From the NCBI GenBank assembly GCA_964016885.1, contig OZ024748.1, forward strand, positions 37,711,047 through 37,775,046: a stretch of DNA of 64,000 bases, written 5' to 3'. Shown here piece by piece: positions 1-12,077 of this stretch. Source of the DNA: Eledone cirrhosa (lineage: Eukaryota; Mollusca; Cephalopoda; Octopoda; Eledonidae). The notes under the pieces were generated by a model, which was not told the DNA's origin, made no database searches, and saw nothing but the letters and a program-made list of their open reading frames with translations. The position numbers and the translations under genes are program-made. Within the stretch, counting starts at the first letter, position 1. Every line of letters begins with the position of its first letter.

Positions 1-238
1 TGGTGGTATTGGTGGCGGCGGTGTTGGTGGTGTTGGTGTTGGTGGTGTTGGTGGCGGTGGTGTTGGCGGTTGTGGTGGTGGTGTTGGTGGTTTTGGTGGC
101 GATGGTGTTGGTGGTGTTGGTGGTGGTGGTGTTGATGTTGTTGTTGGTGGTGGTGGTGTTGTTGGTGGCGGTGGTGTTGGTGGTGGTGGCGGTGGTGTTG
201 GTGGCGGTGGTGTTGTTGGTGGTGGTGTCGGTGTTGTT
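1..238. repeat. GGN/GTN low-complexity tract (GGT, GTT, GGC triplets)
   Basis: The tract is built almost wholly of GGT, GTT, GGC and a few GAT/TTT/TGT triplets. It reads as poly-Gly/Val in the frame starting at base 2, as Val/Leu/Ala in the next frame, and as Thr/Pro/His/Asn-type low complexity on the other strand. The Gly/Val frame stays open from base 2 to a TGA at 323-325 but has no in-window start, no domain and no splice context. It could be the edge of a low-complexity exon or simply a trinucleotide-type microsatellite; I favour the latter. It is unrelated in composition to the satellite that begins about 220 bp further on, and its left end is cut by the window. Confidence 0.9.
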
Positions 239-460
239 TTGTTTTCTGAAACGAAAGTGAAAAATGAGACATTAATAAGAACGATAACATGGGGAAGGGG
301 TGGCGGAGAATTGAGGAATAATTGAATAAAAGAAGTAGAGAAAGAAACAAAATGAAGGAAAGAAATAAGGAAAGAAAGATAAAGAAAAATACAATAAAGA
401 AAGAAATACAATAAAGGAAAAGAAATATAAAGAAAACAAAACATAATGTCAGTAGAGAAA
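239..460. other. Purine-rich flank between the triplet repeat and the satellite edge
   Basis: This is the only sequence in the window that is neither triplet repeat nor clear satellite. It starts as ordinary A-rich DNA and from about 330 becomes a degenerate mixture of GAAA, GGAAAG and AATAAAG words. The stretch near 411-435 (AATAAAGG, then AAATATAAAGAA) resembles the second half of the 52-bp monomer. This suggests decayed satellite copies at the array margin. No gene, RNA or promoter is recognisable. Confidence 0.7.
389..416. repeat. Short direct repeat, 17-bp spacing
   Basis: The 11-mer ATACAATAAAG occurs at 389-399 and again at 406-416, a 17-bp step. It lies in the degenerate flank just before the first recognisable 52-bp unit and is likely local slippage or a decayed remnant of array sequence. 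Confidence 0.6.
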
Positions 461-1770
461 GAATGTGCGCGAAGGAGGTAAGAGTGCTGATTAAAAAGAA
501 GGAAAAATATAAAGAATGTTACGAAGGAGGTAAGTGTTGTGATTAAAAAGAAGGAAAAATATAAAGAATGTTGCGAAGGAGGTAAGAGTGGTGATTAAAA
601 AGAATGAAAAATATAAAGAATGTTGCGAAGGAGGTAGGTGTTGTGATTAAAAAGAAGGAAAAATATAAAGAATGTTGGGAAGGAGGTAAGTGTTGTGATT
701 AAAAAGAAGGAAAAATATAAAGAATGTTGCGAAGGAGGCATGAGTTATGATTAAAAAAAAGGAAAAATATACAGAATGTTGCGAAGGAGGTAAGTGTTGT
801 GATTAAAAGGAAGGGAATATATAAAGAATGTGGCGAAGGAGGTAAGAGTTGTGATTAAAAAAAAAGGAAAAATATACAGAATGTTGCGAAGGAGGTAAGT
901 GTTGTGATTAAAAGGAAGGGAAAATATAAAGAATGTTGCGAAGGAGGTAAGTGTTGTGATTAAAAAAAAGGAAAAATATACAGAATGTTGCGAAGGAGGT
1001 AAATCTGGTGATTAAAATGAAGGAAAATATAAAGAATGTTGCGAAGGAGGTTAGGGCGGTGATTAAAAAGAAAGAAAAATATAAAGAATGTTGCGAAAGA
1101 GGAAAGAGTGGTGATTAAAAGAAAGAAAAATATAAAGAATGTTGCGAAGGAGGAAAGTGTTGTGATTAAAAAGAAGGAAAAATATAAAGAATTTTGCGAA
1201 GGAGGTAAGTGTTGTGATTAAAAGGAAGGAAAAATATAAAGAATGTTGCGAAGGAGGTAATTGTTGCAACTAAAAAGAAAGACAAATATAAAAAATGTTG
1301 CAAAGGAGGTAAGAGTTGTGATTAAAAAGAAGGTAAAATATAAAGAATGTTGTGAAGGAGGTAAGTGTTGTGATAAAAATGAATGAAAAATATAGACAAT
1401 GTTGTGAAGGAGGTAAGAGTTGTGATTAAAAAGAAGGAAAAATATAAGGAATATTGCGAAGGAGGTAAGTGTTGTGTTTAAAAAGAAGGAAAAATATAAA
1501 TAATATTGCGAAGGAAGTAAGTGTTGTGTTTAAAAAGAAGGAAAAATATAAAGAATGTTGCAAAAGAGGTAAGTGTTGTGATTAAAAAGAAGGAAAAATA
1601 TAAAGAATGTTGCGAAGGAGGTAAGAGTATTGATTAAAAAGAAGGAAAAATATAAAGAATGTTGCGAAGGAGGAAAGTGATGTGATTAAAAAGAAGGAAA
1701 AATATAAAGAATGTTACGAAGGAGGTAAGAGTTGTGATTAAAAAGAAGGAAAAATATAAAGAATGTTGCG
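461..1770 (+). repeat. Irregular monomers at the array edge
   Basis: About 25 monomers precede the first clear higher-order repeat. They differ from one another more than the inner copies do, with expanded A runs (near 751, 855 and 963), ATATACAG in place of ATATAAAG, and a broken form of the palindromic variant near 1258-1272. I see no long internal duplication here. Greater divergence at the edge of an array is what unequal exchange models predict, because edges are homogenised less often. Confidence 0.75.
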
Positions 1771-3684
1771 AAGTAGGTAAGTGTTGTGATTAAAAAGAAG
1801 GAAAAATATAAAGAATGTTACGAAGGAGGTAAGTGTTGTGATTAAAAAGTAGGAAAAATATAAAGAAGTTTACGAAGGAGATAAGAGTAGTGATTAAAAA
1901 GAAAGAAAACTATAAAGAATATTGCGAAGGAGGTAAGTGTTGTGTTTAAAAAGAAGGAAAAATATAAAGAAATTTACGAAGGAGGTAAAAGTGGTGATTA
2001 AAAAGAAGGAAAAATCTAAAGAATATTGCAAAAGAGGTAAGTGTTGTGATTAAAAAGAAGGAAAAATATAAAGAATGTTGCGAAGGAGGTAAGAGTGTTG
2101 ATTAAAGAGAAGGAAAAATATAAAGAATGTTGCGAAGGAGGTAAGTGTTGTGATTAAAAAGAAGGAAAAATATAAAGAATATTGCGAAGGTGTTGTGTTT
2201 AAAAAGAAGGAAAGATATAAAGAAATTTACGAAGGAGGTAACAATGGTGATTAAAAAGAAGGAAAAATATAAAGAATATTGCGAAGGAGGTAAGTGTTGT
2301 GTTTAAAAAGAAGGAAAAATATGAAGAAATTTTCGAAGGAGGTAAGAGTTGTGTTTAAAAAGAAGGAAAAATATAAAGAATATTGCGAAGGAGGTAAGTG
2401 TGGTGTTTAAAAAGAAGGAAAAATATAAAGAATGTTGCGTAAGAGGTAAGTGTTGTGATTAAAAAGAAGGAAAAATATAAAGAATGTTGCGAATGAGGTA
2501 AGTGTTGTGATTAAAAAGAAGGAAAAATATAAAGAATGTTACGAAGGAGGTAAGAGTTGTGATTAAAGAGAAGGAAAAATATAAAAATTGTTGCGAAGGA
2601 GGTAAGTGTTGTGATTAAAAAGAAGTAAAAATATAAAGAATGTTGCGAAGGAGGTAAGTGTTCTGATTAAAAATAAGGAAAAATATAAAGAATGTTGCGA
2701 AGGAGGTAAGAGTTGTGATTAAAAAGAAGGAAAAATATAAAGAATGTTGCGAAGGAGGTAACTGTTGTGATTAAAAAGAAGTAAAAATATAAAGAATGTT
2801 TCAAAGGAGGTAAGTGTTGTGATTAAAAGAAGGAAAAATATAAAGAATGTTGCGATGGAGGTAAGAGTTGTGATTAAAATGAAGGAAAAATATAAAGAAT
2901 GTTGCGAAGGAGGTAAGAGTTGTGATTAAAAAGAAGGAAAAATATAAAGAATGTTGCGAAGGAGGTAAGAGTTGTGTTTAATAAGAAGGGAAAATATAAA
3001 GAATGTTGCGAAAGAGGTAAGTGTTGTGATTAAAAAGAAGCAAAAATATAAAGAATATTGCGAAGGAGGTAAGAGTTGTGTTTAAAAAGAAGGAAAAATA
3101 TAAAGAAATTTTCGAAGGAGTTAAGAGTTGTGTTTAAAAAGAAGGAAACATATAAAGAATATTGCGAAGGAGGTAAGTGTTGTGTTTAAAAAGAAGGAAA
3201 AATATAAAGAATGTTGCGTAAGAGGTAAGTGTTGTGATTAAAAAGAAGGAAAAATATAAAGAATGTTGCGAAGGAGGTAAGTGTTTTGATTAAAAAGAAG
3301 GAAAAATATAAAGAATGTTACGAAGGAGGTATGAGTTGTGATTAAAGAGAATGAAAAATATAAAAATTGTTGCGAAGGAGGTAAGTGTTGTGATTAAAAA
3401 GAAGTAAAAATATAAAGAATGTTGCGAAGGAGGTAAGTGTTCTGATGAAAAATAAGGAAAAATATAAAGAATGTTGCGAAGCAGGTAATAGTTGTGATTA
3501 AAAAGAAGGAAAAATATAAAGAATGTTGCGAAGGAAGTAAGTGTTGTGATTAAAAAGAAGGAAAAATATAAAGAATGTTTCAAAGGAGGTAAGTGTTGTG
3601 ATTAAAAGAAGGAAAAATATAAAGAATGTTGCGAAGGAGGTAAGAGTTGTGATTAAAAAGAAGGAAAAATATAAAGAATGTTGC

Positions 3685-3736
3685 GAAGGAGGTAAGAGTT
3701 GTGATTAAAAAGAAGGAAAAATATAAAGAATGTTGC
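3685..3736 (+). repeat. Reference monomer (exact 52-bp example)
   Basis: This is a clean monomer of the TAAGAG head type, running from GAAGGAGG to the final TTGC, and useful as the yardstick for other coordinates here. Within it, the two A5 tracts sit at unit positions 23-27 and 33-37, TATAAAG at about 38-44, and the sole C at the last base, where it forms a CpG with the G of the next unit. Confidence 0.95.
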
Positions 3737-4120
3737 GAAGGAGGTAAGAGTTGTGTTTAAAAAGAAGGGAAAATATAAAGAAATTTACGAAGGAGATAAG
3801 AGTAGTGATTAAAAAGAAGGAAAACTATAAAGAATATTGCGAAAGAGGTAATTGTTGTGATTAAAAAGAAGGAAAATTATAGAGAATGTTGCGAAGGAGG
3901 TAAGAGTGTTGATTAAAAAGAAGGAAAAATATAAAGAATGTTGCGAAGGAGGTAAGTGTTGTGATTAAAAAGAAGGAAAAATATAAAGAATGTTACGAAG
4001 GAGGTAACAGTTGTGATTAAAAAGAAGGAAAAATATAAAGAATGCTGCGAAGGAGGTAAGTGTTGAGATTAAAAAGAAGGAAAAATATAAAGAATGTTGC
4101 GAAGTAGGTGAGAGTGTCGA

Positions 4121-4140
4121 TTAAAAAAATATATATATAA
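4121..4140 (+). repeat. (TA)n monomer variant marking HOR family A
   Basis: The usual GAAGGAAAAATATAAAG segment is replaced by an A run followed by alternating TATATATATA, then AATGTTTTAAGG. Five copies are present, at 4121, 6553, 8778, 11002 and 11882, and I did not find it elsewhere in the window. It is a private marker for this HOR family. Confidence 0.9.
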
Positions 4141-4202
4141 AGAATGTTTTAAGGAGGTAAGTGTTGTGATTAAAAAGAAGGAAAAATATAAAGAATGTTG
4201 CG

Positions 4203-6635
4203 AAGTAGGTAAGTGTTGTGATTAAAAAGAAGGAAAAATATAAAGAATGTTACGAAGGAGGTAAGTGTTGTGATTAAAAAGTAGGAAAAATATAAAGAAG
4301 TTTACGAAGGAGATAAGAGTAGTGATTAAAAAGAAAGAAAACTATAAAGAATATTGCGAAGGAGGTAAGTGTTGTGTTTAAAAAGAAGGAAAAATATAAA
4401 GAAATTTACGAAGGAGGTAAAAGTGGTGATTAAAAAGAAGGAAAAATCTAAAGAATATTGCAAAAGAGGTAAGTGTTGTGATTAAAAAGAAGGAAAAATA
4501 TAAAGAATGTTGCGAAGGAGGTAAGAGTGTTGATTAAAGAGAAGGAAAAATATAAAGAATGTTGCGAAGGAGGTAAGTGTTGTGATTAAAAAGAAGGAAA
4601 AATATAAAGAATATTGCGAAGGTGTTGTGTTTAAAAAGAAGGAAAGATATAAAGAAATTTACGAAGGAGGTAACAATGGTGATTAAAAAGAAGGAAAAAT
4701 ATAAAGAATATTGCGAAGGAGGTAAGTGTTGTGTTTAAAAAGAAGGAAAAATATGAAGAAATTTTCGAAGGAGGTAAGAGTTGTGTTTAAAAAGAAGGAA
4801 AAATATAAAGAATATTGCGAAGGAGGTAAGTGTGGTGTTTAAAAAGAAGGAAAAATATAAAGAATGTTGCGTAAGAGGTAAGTGTTGTGATTAAAAAGAA
4901 GGAAAAATATAAAGAATGTTGCGAATGAGGTAAGTGTTGTGATTAAAAAGAAGGAAAAATATAAAGAATGTTACGAAGGAGGTAAGAGTTGTGATTAAAG
5001 AGAAGGAAAAATATAAAAATTGTTGCGAAGGAGGTAAGTGTTGTGATTAAAAAGAAGTAAAAATATAAAGAATGTTGCGAAGGAGGTAAGTGTTCTGATT
5101 AAAAATAAGGAAAAATATAAAGAATGTTGCGAAGGAGGTAAGAGTTGTGATTAAAAAGAAGGAAAAATATAAAGAATGTTGCGAAGGAGGTAACTGTTGT
5201 GATTAAAAAGAAGTAAAAATATAAAGAATGTTTCAAAGGAGGTAAGTGTTGTGATTAAAAGAAGGAAAAATATAAAGAATGTTGCGATGGAGGTAAGAGT
5301 TGTGATTAAAATGAAGGAAAAATATAAAGAATGTTGCGAAGGAGGTAAGAGTTGTGATTAAAAAGAAGGAAAAATATAAAGAATGTTGCGAAGGAGGTAA
5401 GAGTTGTGTTTAATAAGAAGGGAAAATATAAAGAATGTTGCGAAAGAGGTAAGTGTTGTGATTAAAAAGAAGCAAAAATATAAAGAATATTGCGAAGGAG
5501 GTAAGAGTTGTGTTTAAAAAGAAGGAAAAATATAAAGAAATTTTCGAAGGAGTTAAGAGTTGTGTTTAAAAAGAAGGAAACATATAAAGAATATTGCGAA
5601 GGAGGTAAGTGTTGTGTTTAAAAAGAAGGAAAAATATAAAGAATGTTGCGTAAGAGGTAAGTGTTGTGATTAAAAAGAAGGAAAAATATAAAGAATGTTG
5701 CGAAGGAGGTAAGTGTTTTGATTAAAAAGAAGGAAAAATATAAAGAATGTTACGAAGGAGGTATGAGTTGTGATTAAAGAGAATGAAAAATATAAAAATT
5801 GTTGCGAAGGAGGTAAGTGTTGTGATTAAAAAGAAGTAAAAATATAAAGAATGTTGCGAAGGAGGTAAGTGTTCTGATGAAAAATAAGGAAAAATATAAA
5901 GAATGTTGCGAAGCAGGTAATAGTTGTGATTAAAAAGAAGGAAAAATATAAAGAATGTTGCGAAGGAAGTAAGTGTTGTGATTAAAAAGAAGGAAAAATA
6001 TAAAGAATGTTTCAAAGGAGGTAAGTGTTGTGATTAAAAGAAGGAAAAATATAAAGAATGTTGCGAAGGAGGTAAGAGTTGTGATTAAAAAGAAGGAAAA
6101 ATATAAAGAATGTTGCGAAGGAGGTAAGAGTTGTGATTAAAAAGAAGGAAAAATATAAAGAATGTTGCGAAGGAGGTAAGAGTTGTGTTTAAAAAGAAGG
6201 GAAAATATAAAGAAATTTACGAAGGAGATAAGAGTAGTGATTAAAAAGAAGGAAAACTATAAAGAATATTGCGAAAGAGGTAATTGTTGTGATTAAAAAG
6301 AAGGAAAATTATAGAGAATGTTGCGAAGGAGGTAAGAGTGTTGATTAAAAAGAAGGAAAAATATAAAGAATGTTGCGAAGGAGGTAAGTGTTGTGATTAA
6401 AAAGAAGGAAAAATATAAAGAATGTTACGAAGGAGGTAACAGTTGTGATTAAAAAGAAGGAAAAATATAAAGAATGCTGCGAAGGAGGTAAGTGTTGAGA
6501 TTAAAAAGAAGGAAAAATATAAAGAATGTTGCGAAGTAGGTGAGAGTGTCGATTAAAAAAATATATATATAAAGAATGTTTTAAGGAGGTAAGTGTTGTG
6601 ATTAAAAAGAAGGAAAAATATAAAAAAATGTTGCG
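4203..6635 (+). repeat. HOR family A, copy 2 (2,433 bp)
   Basis: The same monomer order as copy 1 repeats at +2,432. The 45-bp marker is at about 4614 and the (TA)n marker at 6553. The one-base gain comes from an extra A in an A run at 6621-6628. A 294-bp open frame on the minus strand repeats exactly (3290-3583 and 5722-6015), which independently confirms the 2,432-bp step. Confidence 0.92.
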
Positions 6636-8859
6636 AAGGAGGTAAGTGTTGTGATTAAAAAGAAGGAAAAATATAAAGAATGTTACGAAGGAGGTAAGTG
6701 TTGTGTTTAAAAAGAAGGAAAAATATAAAGAAATTTACGAAGGAGGTAAGAGTGGTGATTAAAAAGAAGGAAAAATCTAAAGAATATTGCAAAAGAGGTA
6801 AGTGTTGTGATTAAAAAGAAGGAAAAATATAAAGAATGTTGCGAAGGAGGTAAGAGTGTTGATTAAAGAGAAGGAAAAATATAAAGAATGTTGCGAAGGA
6901 GGTAAGTGTTGTGATTAAAAAGAAGGAAAAATATAAAGAATATTGCGAAGGTGTTGTGTTTAAAAAGAAAGAAAGATATAAAGAAATTTACGAAGGAGGT
7001 AACAATGGTGATTAAAAAGAAGGAAAAATATAAAGAATATTGCGAAGGAGGTAAGTGTTGTGTTTAAAAAGAAGGAAAAATATGAAGAAATTTTCGAAGG
7101 AGGTAAGAGTTGTGTTTAAAAAGAAGGAAAAATATAAAGAATATTGCGAAGGAGGTAAGTGTGGTGTTTAAAAAGAAGGAAAAATATAAAGAATGTTGCG
7201 TAAGAGGTAAGTGTTGTGATTAAAAAGAAGGAAAAATATAAAGAATGTTGCGAATGAGGTAAGTGTTGTGATTAAAAAGAAGGAAAAATATAAAGAATGT
7301 TACGAAGGAGGTAAGAGTTGTGATTAAAGAGAAGGAAAAATATAAAAATTGATGCGAAGGAGGTAAGTGTTGTGATTAAAAAGAAGTAAAAATATAAAGA
7401 ATGTTGCGAAGGAGGTAAGTGTTCTGATTAAAAATAAGGAAAAATATAAAGAATGTTGCGAAGGAGGTAAGAGTTGTGATTAAAAAGAAGGAAAAATATA
7501 AAGAATGTTGCGAAGGAGGTAACTGTTGTGATTAAAAAGAAGTAAAAATATAAAGAATGTTTCAAAGGAGGTAAGTGTTGTGATTAAAAGAAGGAAAAAT
7601 ATAAAGAATGTTGCGATGGAGGTAAGAGTTGTGATTAAAAAGAAGGAAAAATATAAAGAATGTTGCGAAGGAGGTAAGAGTTGTGATTAAAAAGAAGGAA
7701 AAATATAAAGAATGTTGCGAAGGAGGTAAGAGTTGTGTTTAATAAGAAGGGAAAATATAAAGAATGTTGCGAAAGAGGTAAGTGTTGTGATTAAAAAGAA
7801 GCAAAAATATAAAGAATATTGCGAAGGAGGTAAGAGTTGTGTTTAAAAAGAAGGAAAAATATAAAGAAATTTTCGAAGGAGTTAAGAGTTGTGTTTAAAA
7901 AGAAGGAAACATATAAAGAATATTGCGAAGGAGGTAAGTGTTGTGTTTAAAAAGAAGGAAAAATATAAAGAATGTTGCGTAAGAGGTAAGTGTTGTGATT
8001 AAAAAGAAGGAAAAATATAAAGAATGTTGCGAAGGAGGTAAGTGTTTTGATTAAAAAGAAGGAAAAATATAAAGAATGTTACGAAGGAGGTATGAGTTGT
8101 GATTAAAGAGAATGAAAAATATAAAAATTGTTGCGAAGGAGGTAAGTGTTGTGATTAAAAAGAAGTAAAAATATAAAGAATGTTGCGAAGGAAGTAAGTG
8201 TTGTGATTAAAAAGAAGGAAAAATATAAAGAATGTTTCAAAGGAGGTAAGTGTTGTGATTAAAAGAAGGAAAAATATAAAGAATGTTGCGAAGGAGGTAA
8301 GAGTTGTGATTAAAAAGAAGGAAAAATATAAAGAATGTTGCGAAGGAGGTAAGAGTTGTGATTAAAAAGAAGGAAAAATATAAAGAATGTTGCGAAGGAG
8401 GTAAGAGTTGTGTTTAAAAAGAAGGGAAAATATAAAGAAATTTACGAAGGAGATAAGAGTAGTGATTAAAAAGAAGGAAAACTATAAAGAATATTGCGAA
8501 AGAGGTAATTGTTGTGATTAAAAAGAAGGAAAATTATAGAGAATGTTGCGAAGGAGGTAAGAGTGTTGATTAAAAAGAAGGAAAAATATAAAGAATGTTG
8601 CGAAGGAGGTAAGTGTTGTGATTAAAAAGAAGGAAAAATATAAAGAATGTTACGAAGGAGGTAACAGTTGTGATTAAAAAGAAGGAAAAATATAAAGAAT
8701 GCTGCGAAGGAGGTAAGTGTTGAGATTAAAAAGAAGGAAAAATATAAAGAATGTTGCGAAGTAGGTGAGAGTGTCGATTAAAAAAATATATATATAAAGA
8801 ATGTTTTAAGGAGGTAAGTGTTGTGATTAAAAAGAAGGAAAAATATAAAAAATGTTGCG
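6636..8859 (+). repeat. HOR family A, copy 3 (2,224 bp)
   Basis: This copy is shortened. Near its start it lacks the two monomers that in copies 1 and 2 carry AAAAAGTAGG and AGAAGTTTACG, which drops the marker spacing from 2,432 to 2,329. Near 8180-8200 it also lacks two further monomers, including the TGATGAAAAATAAGG unit. The (TA)n marker is at 8778. Confidence 0.9.
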
Positions 8860-11083
8860 AAGGAGGTAAGTGTTGTGATTAAAAAGAAGGAAAAATATAA
8901 AGAATGTTACGAAGGAGGTAAGTGTTGTGTTTAAAAAGAAGGAAAAATATAAAGAAATTTACGAAGGAGGTAAGAGTGGTGATTAAAAAGAAGGAAAAAT
9001 CTAAAGAATATTGCAAAAGAGGTAAGTGTTGTGATTAAAAAGAAGGAAAAATATAAAGAATGTTGCGAAGGAGGTAAGAGTGTTGATTAAAGAGAAGGAA
9101 AAATATAAAGAATGTTGCGAAGGAGGTAAGTGTTGTGATTAAAAAGAAGGAAAAATATAAAGAATATTGCGAAGGTGTTGTGTTTAAAAAGAAGGAAAGA
9201 TATAAAGAAATTTACGAAGGAGGTAACAATGGTGATTAAAAAGAAGGAAAAATATAAAGAATATTGCGAAGGAGGTAAGTGTTGTGTTTAAAAAGAAGGA
9301 AAAATATGAAGACATTTTCGAAGGAGGTAAGTGTTGTGTTTAAAAAGAAGGAAAAATATAAAGAATATTGCGAAGGAGGTAAGTGTGGTGTTTAAAAAGA
9401 AGGAAAAATATAAAGAATGTTGCGTAAGAGGTAAGTGTTGTGATTAAAAAGAAGGAAAAATATAAAGAATGTTGCGAATGAGGTAAGTGTTGTGATTAAA
9501 AAGAAGGAAAAATATAAAGAATGTTACGAAGGAGGTAAGAGTTGTGATTAAAGAGAAGGAAAAATATAAAAATTGTTGCGAAGGAGGTAAGTGTTGTGAT
9601 TAAAAAGAAGTAAAAATATAAAGAATGTTGCGAAGGAGGTAACTGTTGTGATTAAAAAGAAGTAAAAATATAAAGAATGTTTCAAAGGAGGTAAGTGTTG
9701 TGATTAAAAGAAGGAAAAATATAAAGAATGTTGCGATGGAGGTAAGAGTTGTGATTAAAAAGAAGGAAAAATATAAAGAATGTTGCGAAGGAGGTAAGAG
9801 TTGTGATTAAAAAGAAGGAAAAATATAAAGAATGTTGCGAAGGAGGTAAGAGTTGTGTTTAATAAGAAGGGAAAATATAAAGAATGTTGCGAAAGAGGTA
9901 AGTGTTGTGATTAAAAAGAAGCAAAAATATAAAGAATATTGCGAAGGAGGTAAGAGTTGTGTTTAAAAAGAAGGAAAAATATAAAGAAATTTTCGAAGGA
10001 GTTAAGAGTTGTGTTTAAAAAGAAGGAAACATATAAAGAATATTGCGAAGGAGGTAAGTGTTGTGTTTAAAAAGAAGGAAAAATATGAAGAATGTTGCGT
10101 AAGAGGTAAGTGTTGTGATTAAAAAGAAGGAAAAATATAAAGAATGTTGCGAAGGAGGTAAGTGTTTTGATTAAAAAGAAGGAAAAATATAAAGAATGTT
10201 ACGAAGGAGGTATGAGTTGTGATTAAAGAGAATGAAAAATATAAAAATTGTTGCGAAGGAGGTAAGTGTTGTGATTAAAAAGAAGTAAAAATATAAAGAA
10301 TGTTGCGAAGGAGGTAAGTGTTGTGATGAAAAATAAGGAAAAATATAAAGAATGTTGCGAAGGAGGTAATAGTTGTGATTAAAAAGAAGGAAAAATATAA
10401 AGAATGTTGCGAAGGAAGTAAGTGTTGTGATTAAAAAGAAGGAAAAATATAAAGAATGTTTCAAAGGAGGTAAGTGTTGTGATTAAAAGAAGGAAAAATA
10501 TAAAGAATGTTGCGAAGGAGGTAAGAGTTGTGATTAAAAAGAAGGAAAAATAAAAAGAATGTTGCGAAGGAGGTAAGAGTTGTGATTAAAAAGAAGGAAA
10601 AATATAAAGAATTTTGCGAAGGAGGTAAGAGTTGTGTTTAAAAAGAAGGGAAAATATAAAGAAATTTACGAAGGAGATAAAAGTAGTGATTAAAAAGAAG
10701 GAAAACTATAAAGAATATTGCGAAAGAGGTAATTGTTGTGATTAAAAAGAAGGAAAAATATAGAGAATGTTGCGAAGGAGGTAAGAGTGTTGATTAAAAA
10801 GAAGGAAAAATATAAAGAATGTTGCGAAGGAGGTAAGTGTTGTGATTAAAAAGAAGGAAAAATATAAAGAATGTTACGAAGGAGGTAACAGGTGTGATTA
10901 AAAAGAAGGAAAAATATAAAGAATGCTGCGAAGGAGGTAAGTGTTGAGATTAAAAAGAAGGAAAAATATAAAGAATGTTGCGAAGTAGGTGAGAGTGTCG
11001 ATTAAAAAAATATATATATAAAGAATGTTTTAAGGAGGCAAGTGTTGTGATTAAAAAGAAGGAAAAATATAAAAAATGTTGCG
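8860..11083 (+). repeat. HOR family A, copy 4 (2,224 bp)
   Basis: Its length equals that of copy 3, but the missing monomers are not the same. It has lost a pair of monomers near 9630 (the TGTTCTGATTAAAAATAAGG and following units) yet keeps the TGATGAAAAATAAGG unit near 10325 that copy 3 lost. The (TA)n marker is at 11002. Equal length by different deletions shows independent contraction events. Confidence 0.87.
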
Positions 11084-12077
11084 AAGGAGGTAAGTGTTGT
11101 GATTAAAAAGAAGGAAAAATATAAAGAATGTTACGAAGGAGGTAAGTGTTGTGATTAAAAGGAAGGAAAAATATAAAGAATGTTGCGAAGGAGGTAAGTG
11201 TTGTGATGAAAAATAAGGAAAAATATAAAGAATGTTGCGAAGGAGGTAATAGTTGTGATTAAAAAGAAGGAAAAATATAAAGAATGTTGCGAAGGAAGTA
11301 AGTGTTGTGATTAAAAAGAAGGAAAAATATAAAGAATGTTTCAAAGGAGGTAAGTGTTGTGATTAAAAGAAGGAAAAATATAAAGAATGTTGCGAAGGAG
11401 GTAAGAGTTGTGATTAAAAAGAAGGAAAAATAAAAAGAATGTTGCGAAGGAGGTAAGAGTTGTGATTAAAAAGAAGGAAAAATATAAAGAATTTTGCGAA
11501 GGAGGTAAGAGTTGTGTTTAAAAAGAAGGGAAAATATAAAGAAATTTACGAAGGAGATAAAAGTAGTGATTAAAAAGAAGGAAAACTATAAAGAATATTG
11601 CGAAAGAGGTAATTGTTGTGATTAAAAAGAAGGAAAAATATAGAGAATGTTGCGAAGGAGGTAAGAGTGTTGATTAAAAAGAAGGAAAAATATAAAGAAT
11701 GTTGCGAAGGAGGTAAGTGTTGTGATTAAAAAGAAGGAAAAATATAAAGAATGTTACGAAGGAGGTAACAGGTGTGATTAAAAAGAAGGAAAAATATAAA
11801 GAATGCTGCGAAGGAGGTAAGTGTTGAGATTAAAAAGAAGGAAAAATATAAAGAATGTTGCGAAGTAGGTGAGAGTGTCGATTAAAAAAATATATATATA
11901 AAGAATGTTTTAAGGAGGCAAGTGTTGTGATTAAAAAGAAGGAAAAATATAAAAAATGTTGCGAAGGAGGTAAGTGTTGTGATTAAAAAGAAGGAAAAAT
12001 ATAAAGAATGTTACGAAGGAGGTAAGTGTTGTGATTAAAAGGAAGGAAAAATATAAAGAATGTTGCGAAGGAGGTAA
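10290..12077 (+). repeat. 880-bp tandem duplication at the end of HOR family A
   Basis: The (TA)n marker occurs at 11002 and again at 11882, an 880-bp step, and the TGATGAAAAATAAGG marker repeats with the same offset. Homology starts near 10290/11170 and ends near 11197/12077, where the next monomer switches to the palindromic variant. The last part of HOR copy 4 was therefore duplicated once more on its own. Confidence 0.9.

Larger units (their letters stand above)
1771..4202 (+). repeat. HOR family A, copy 1 (2,432 bp)
   Basis: The copy starts at the variant head AAGTAGGTAAG at 1771, which recurs at 4203, exactly 2,432 bp later. Diagnostic monomers inside are a 45-bp unit lacking seven head bases (GCGAAGGTGTTG, about 2182) and a (TA)n monomer at 4121-4140. 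The lines I compared with copy 2 are nearly base-identical over the whole length, which implies a recent duplication. Confidence 0.92.

Noticed and set aside
2..325. Gly/Val-rich open frame and the Val/Leu frame at 3-260
   Set aside because: Pure triplet repeat translation; no in-window initiation codon for the Gly frame, no recognisable domain, and the Val/Leu frame is only a shifted reading of the same repeat.
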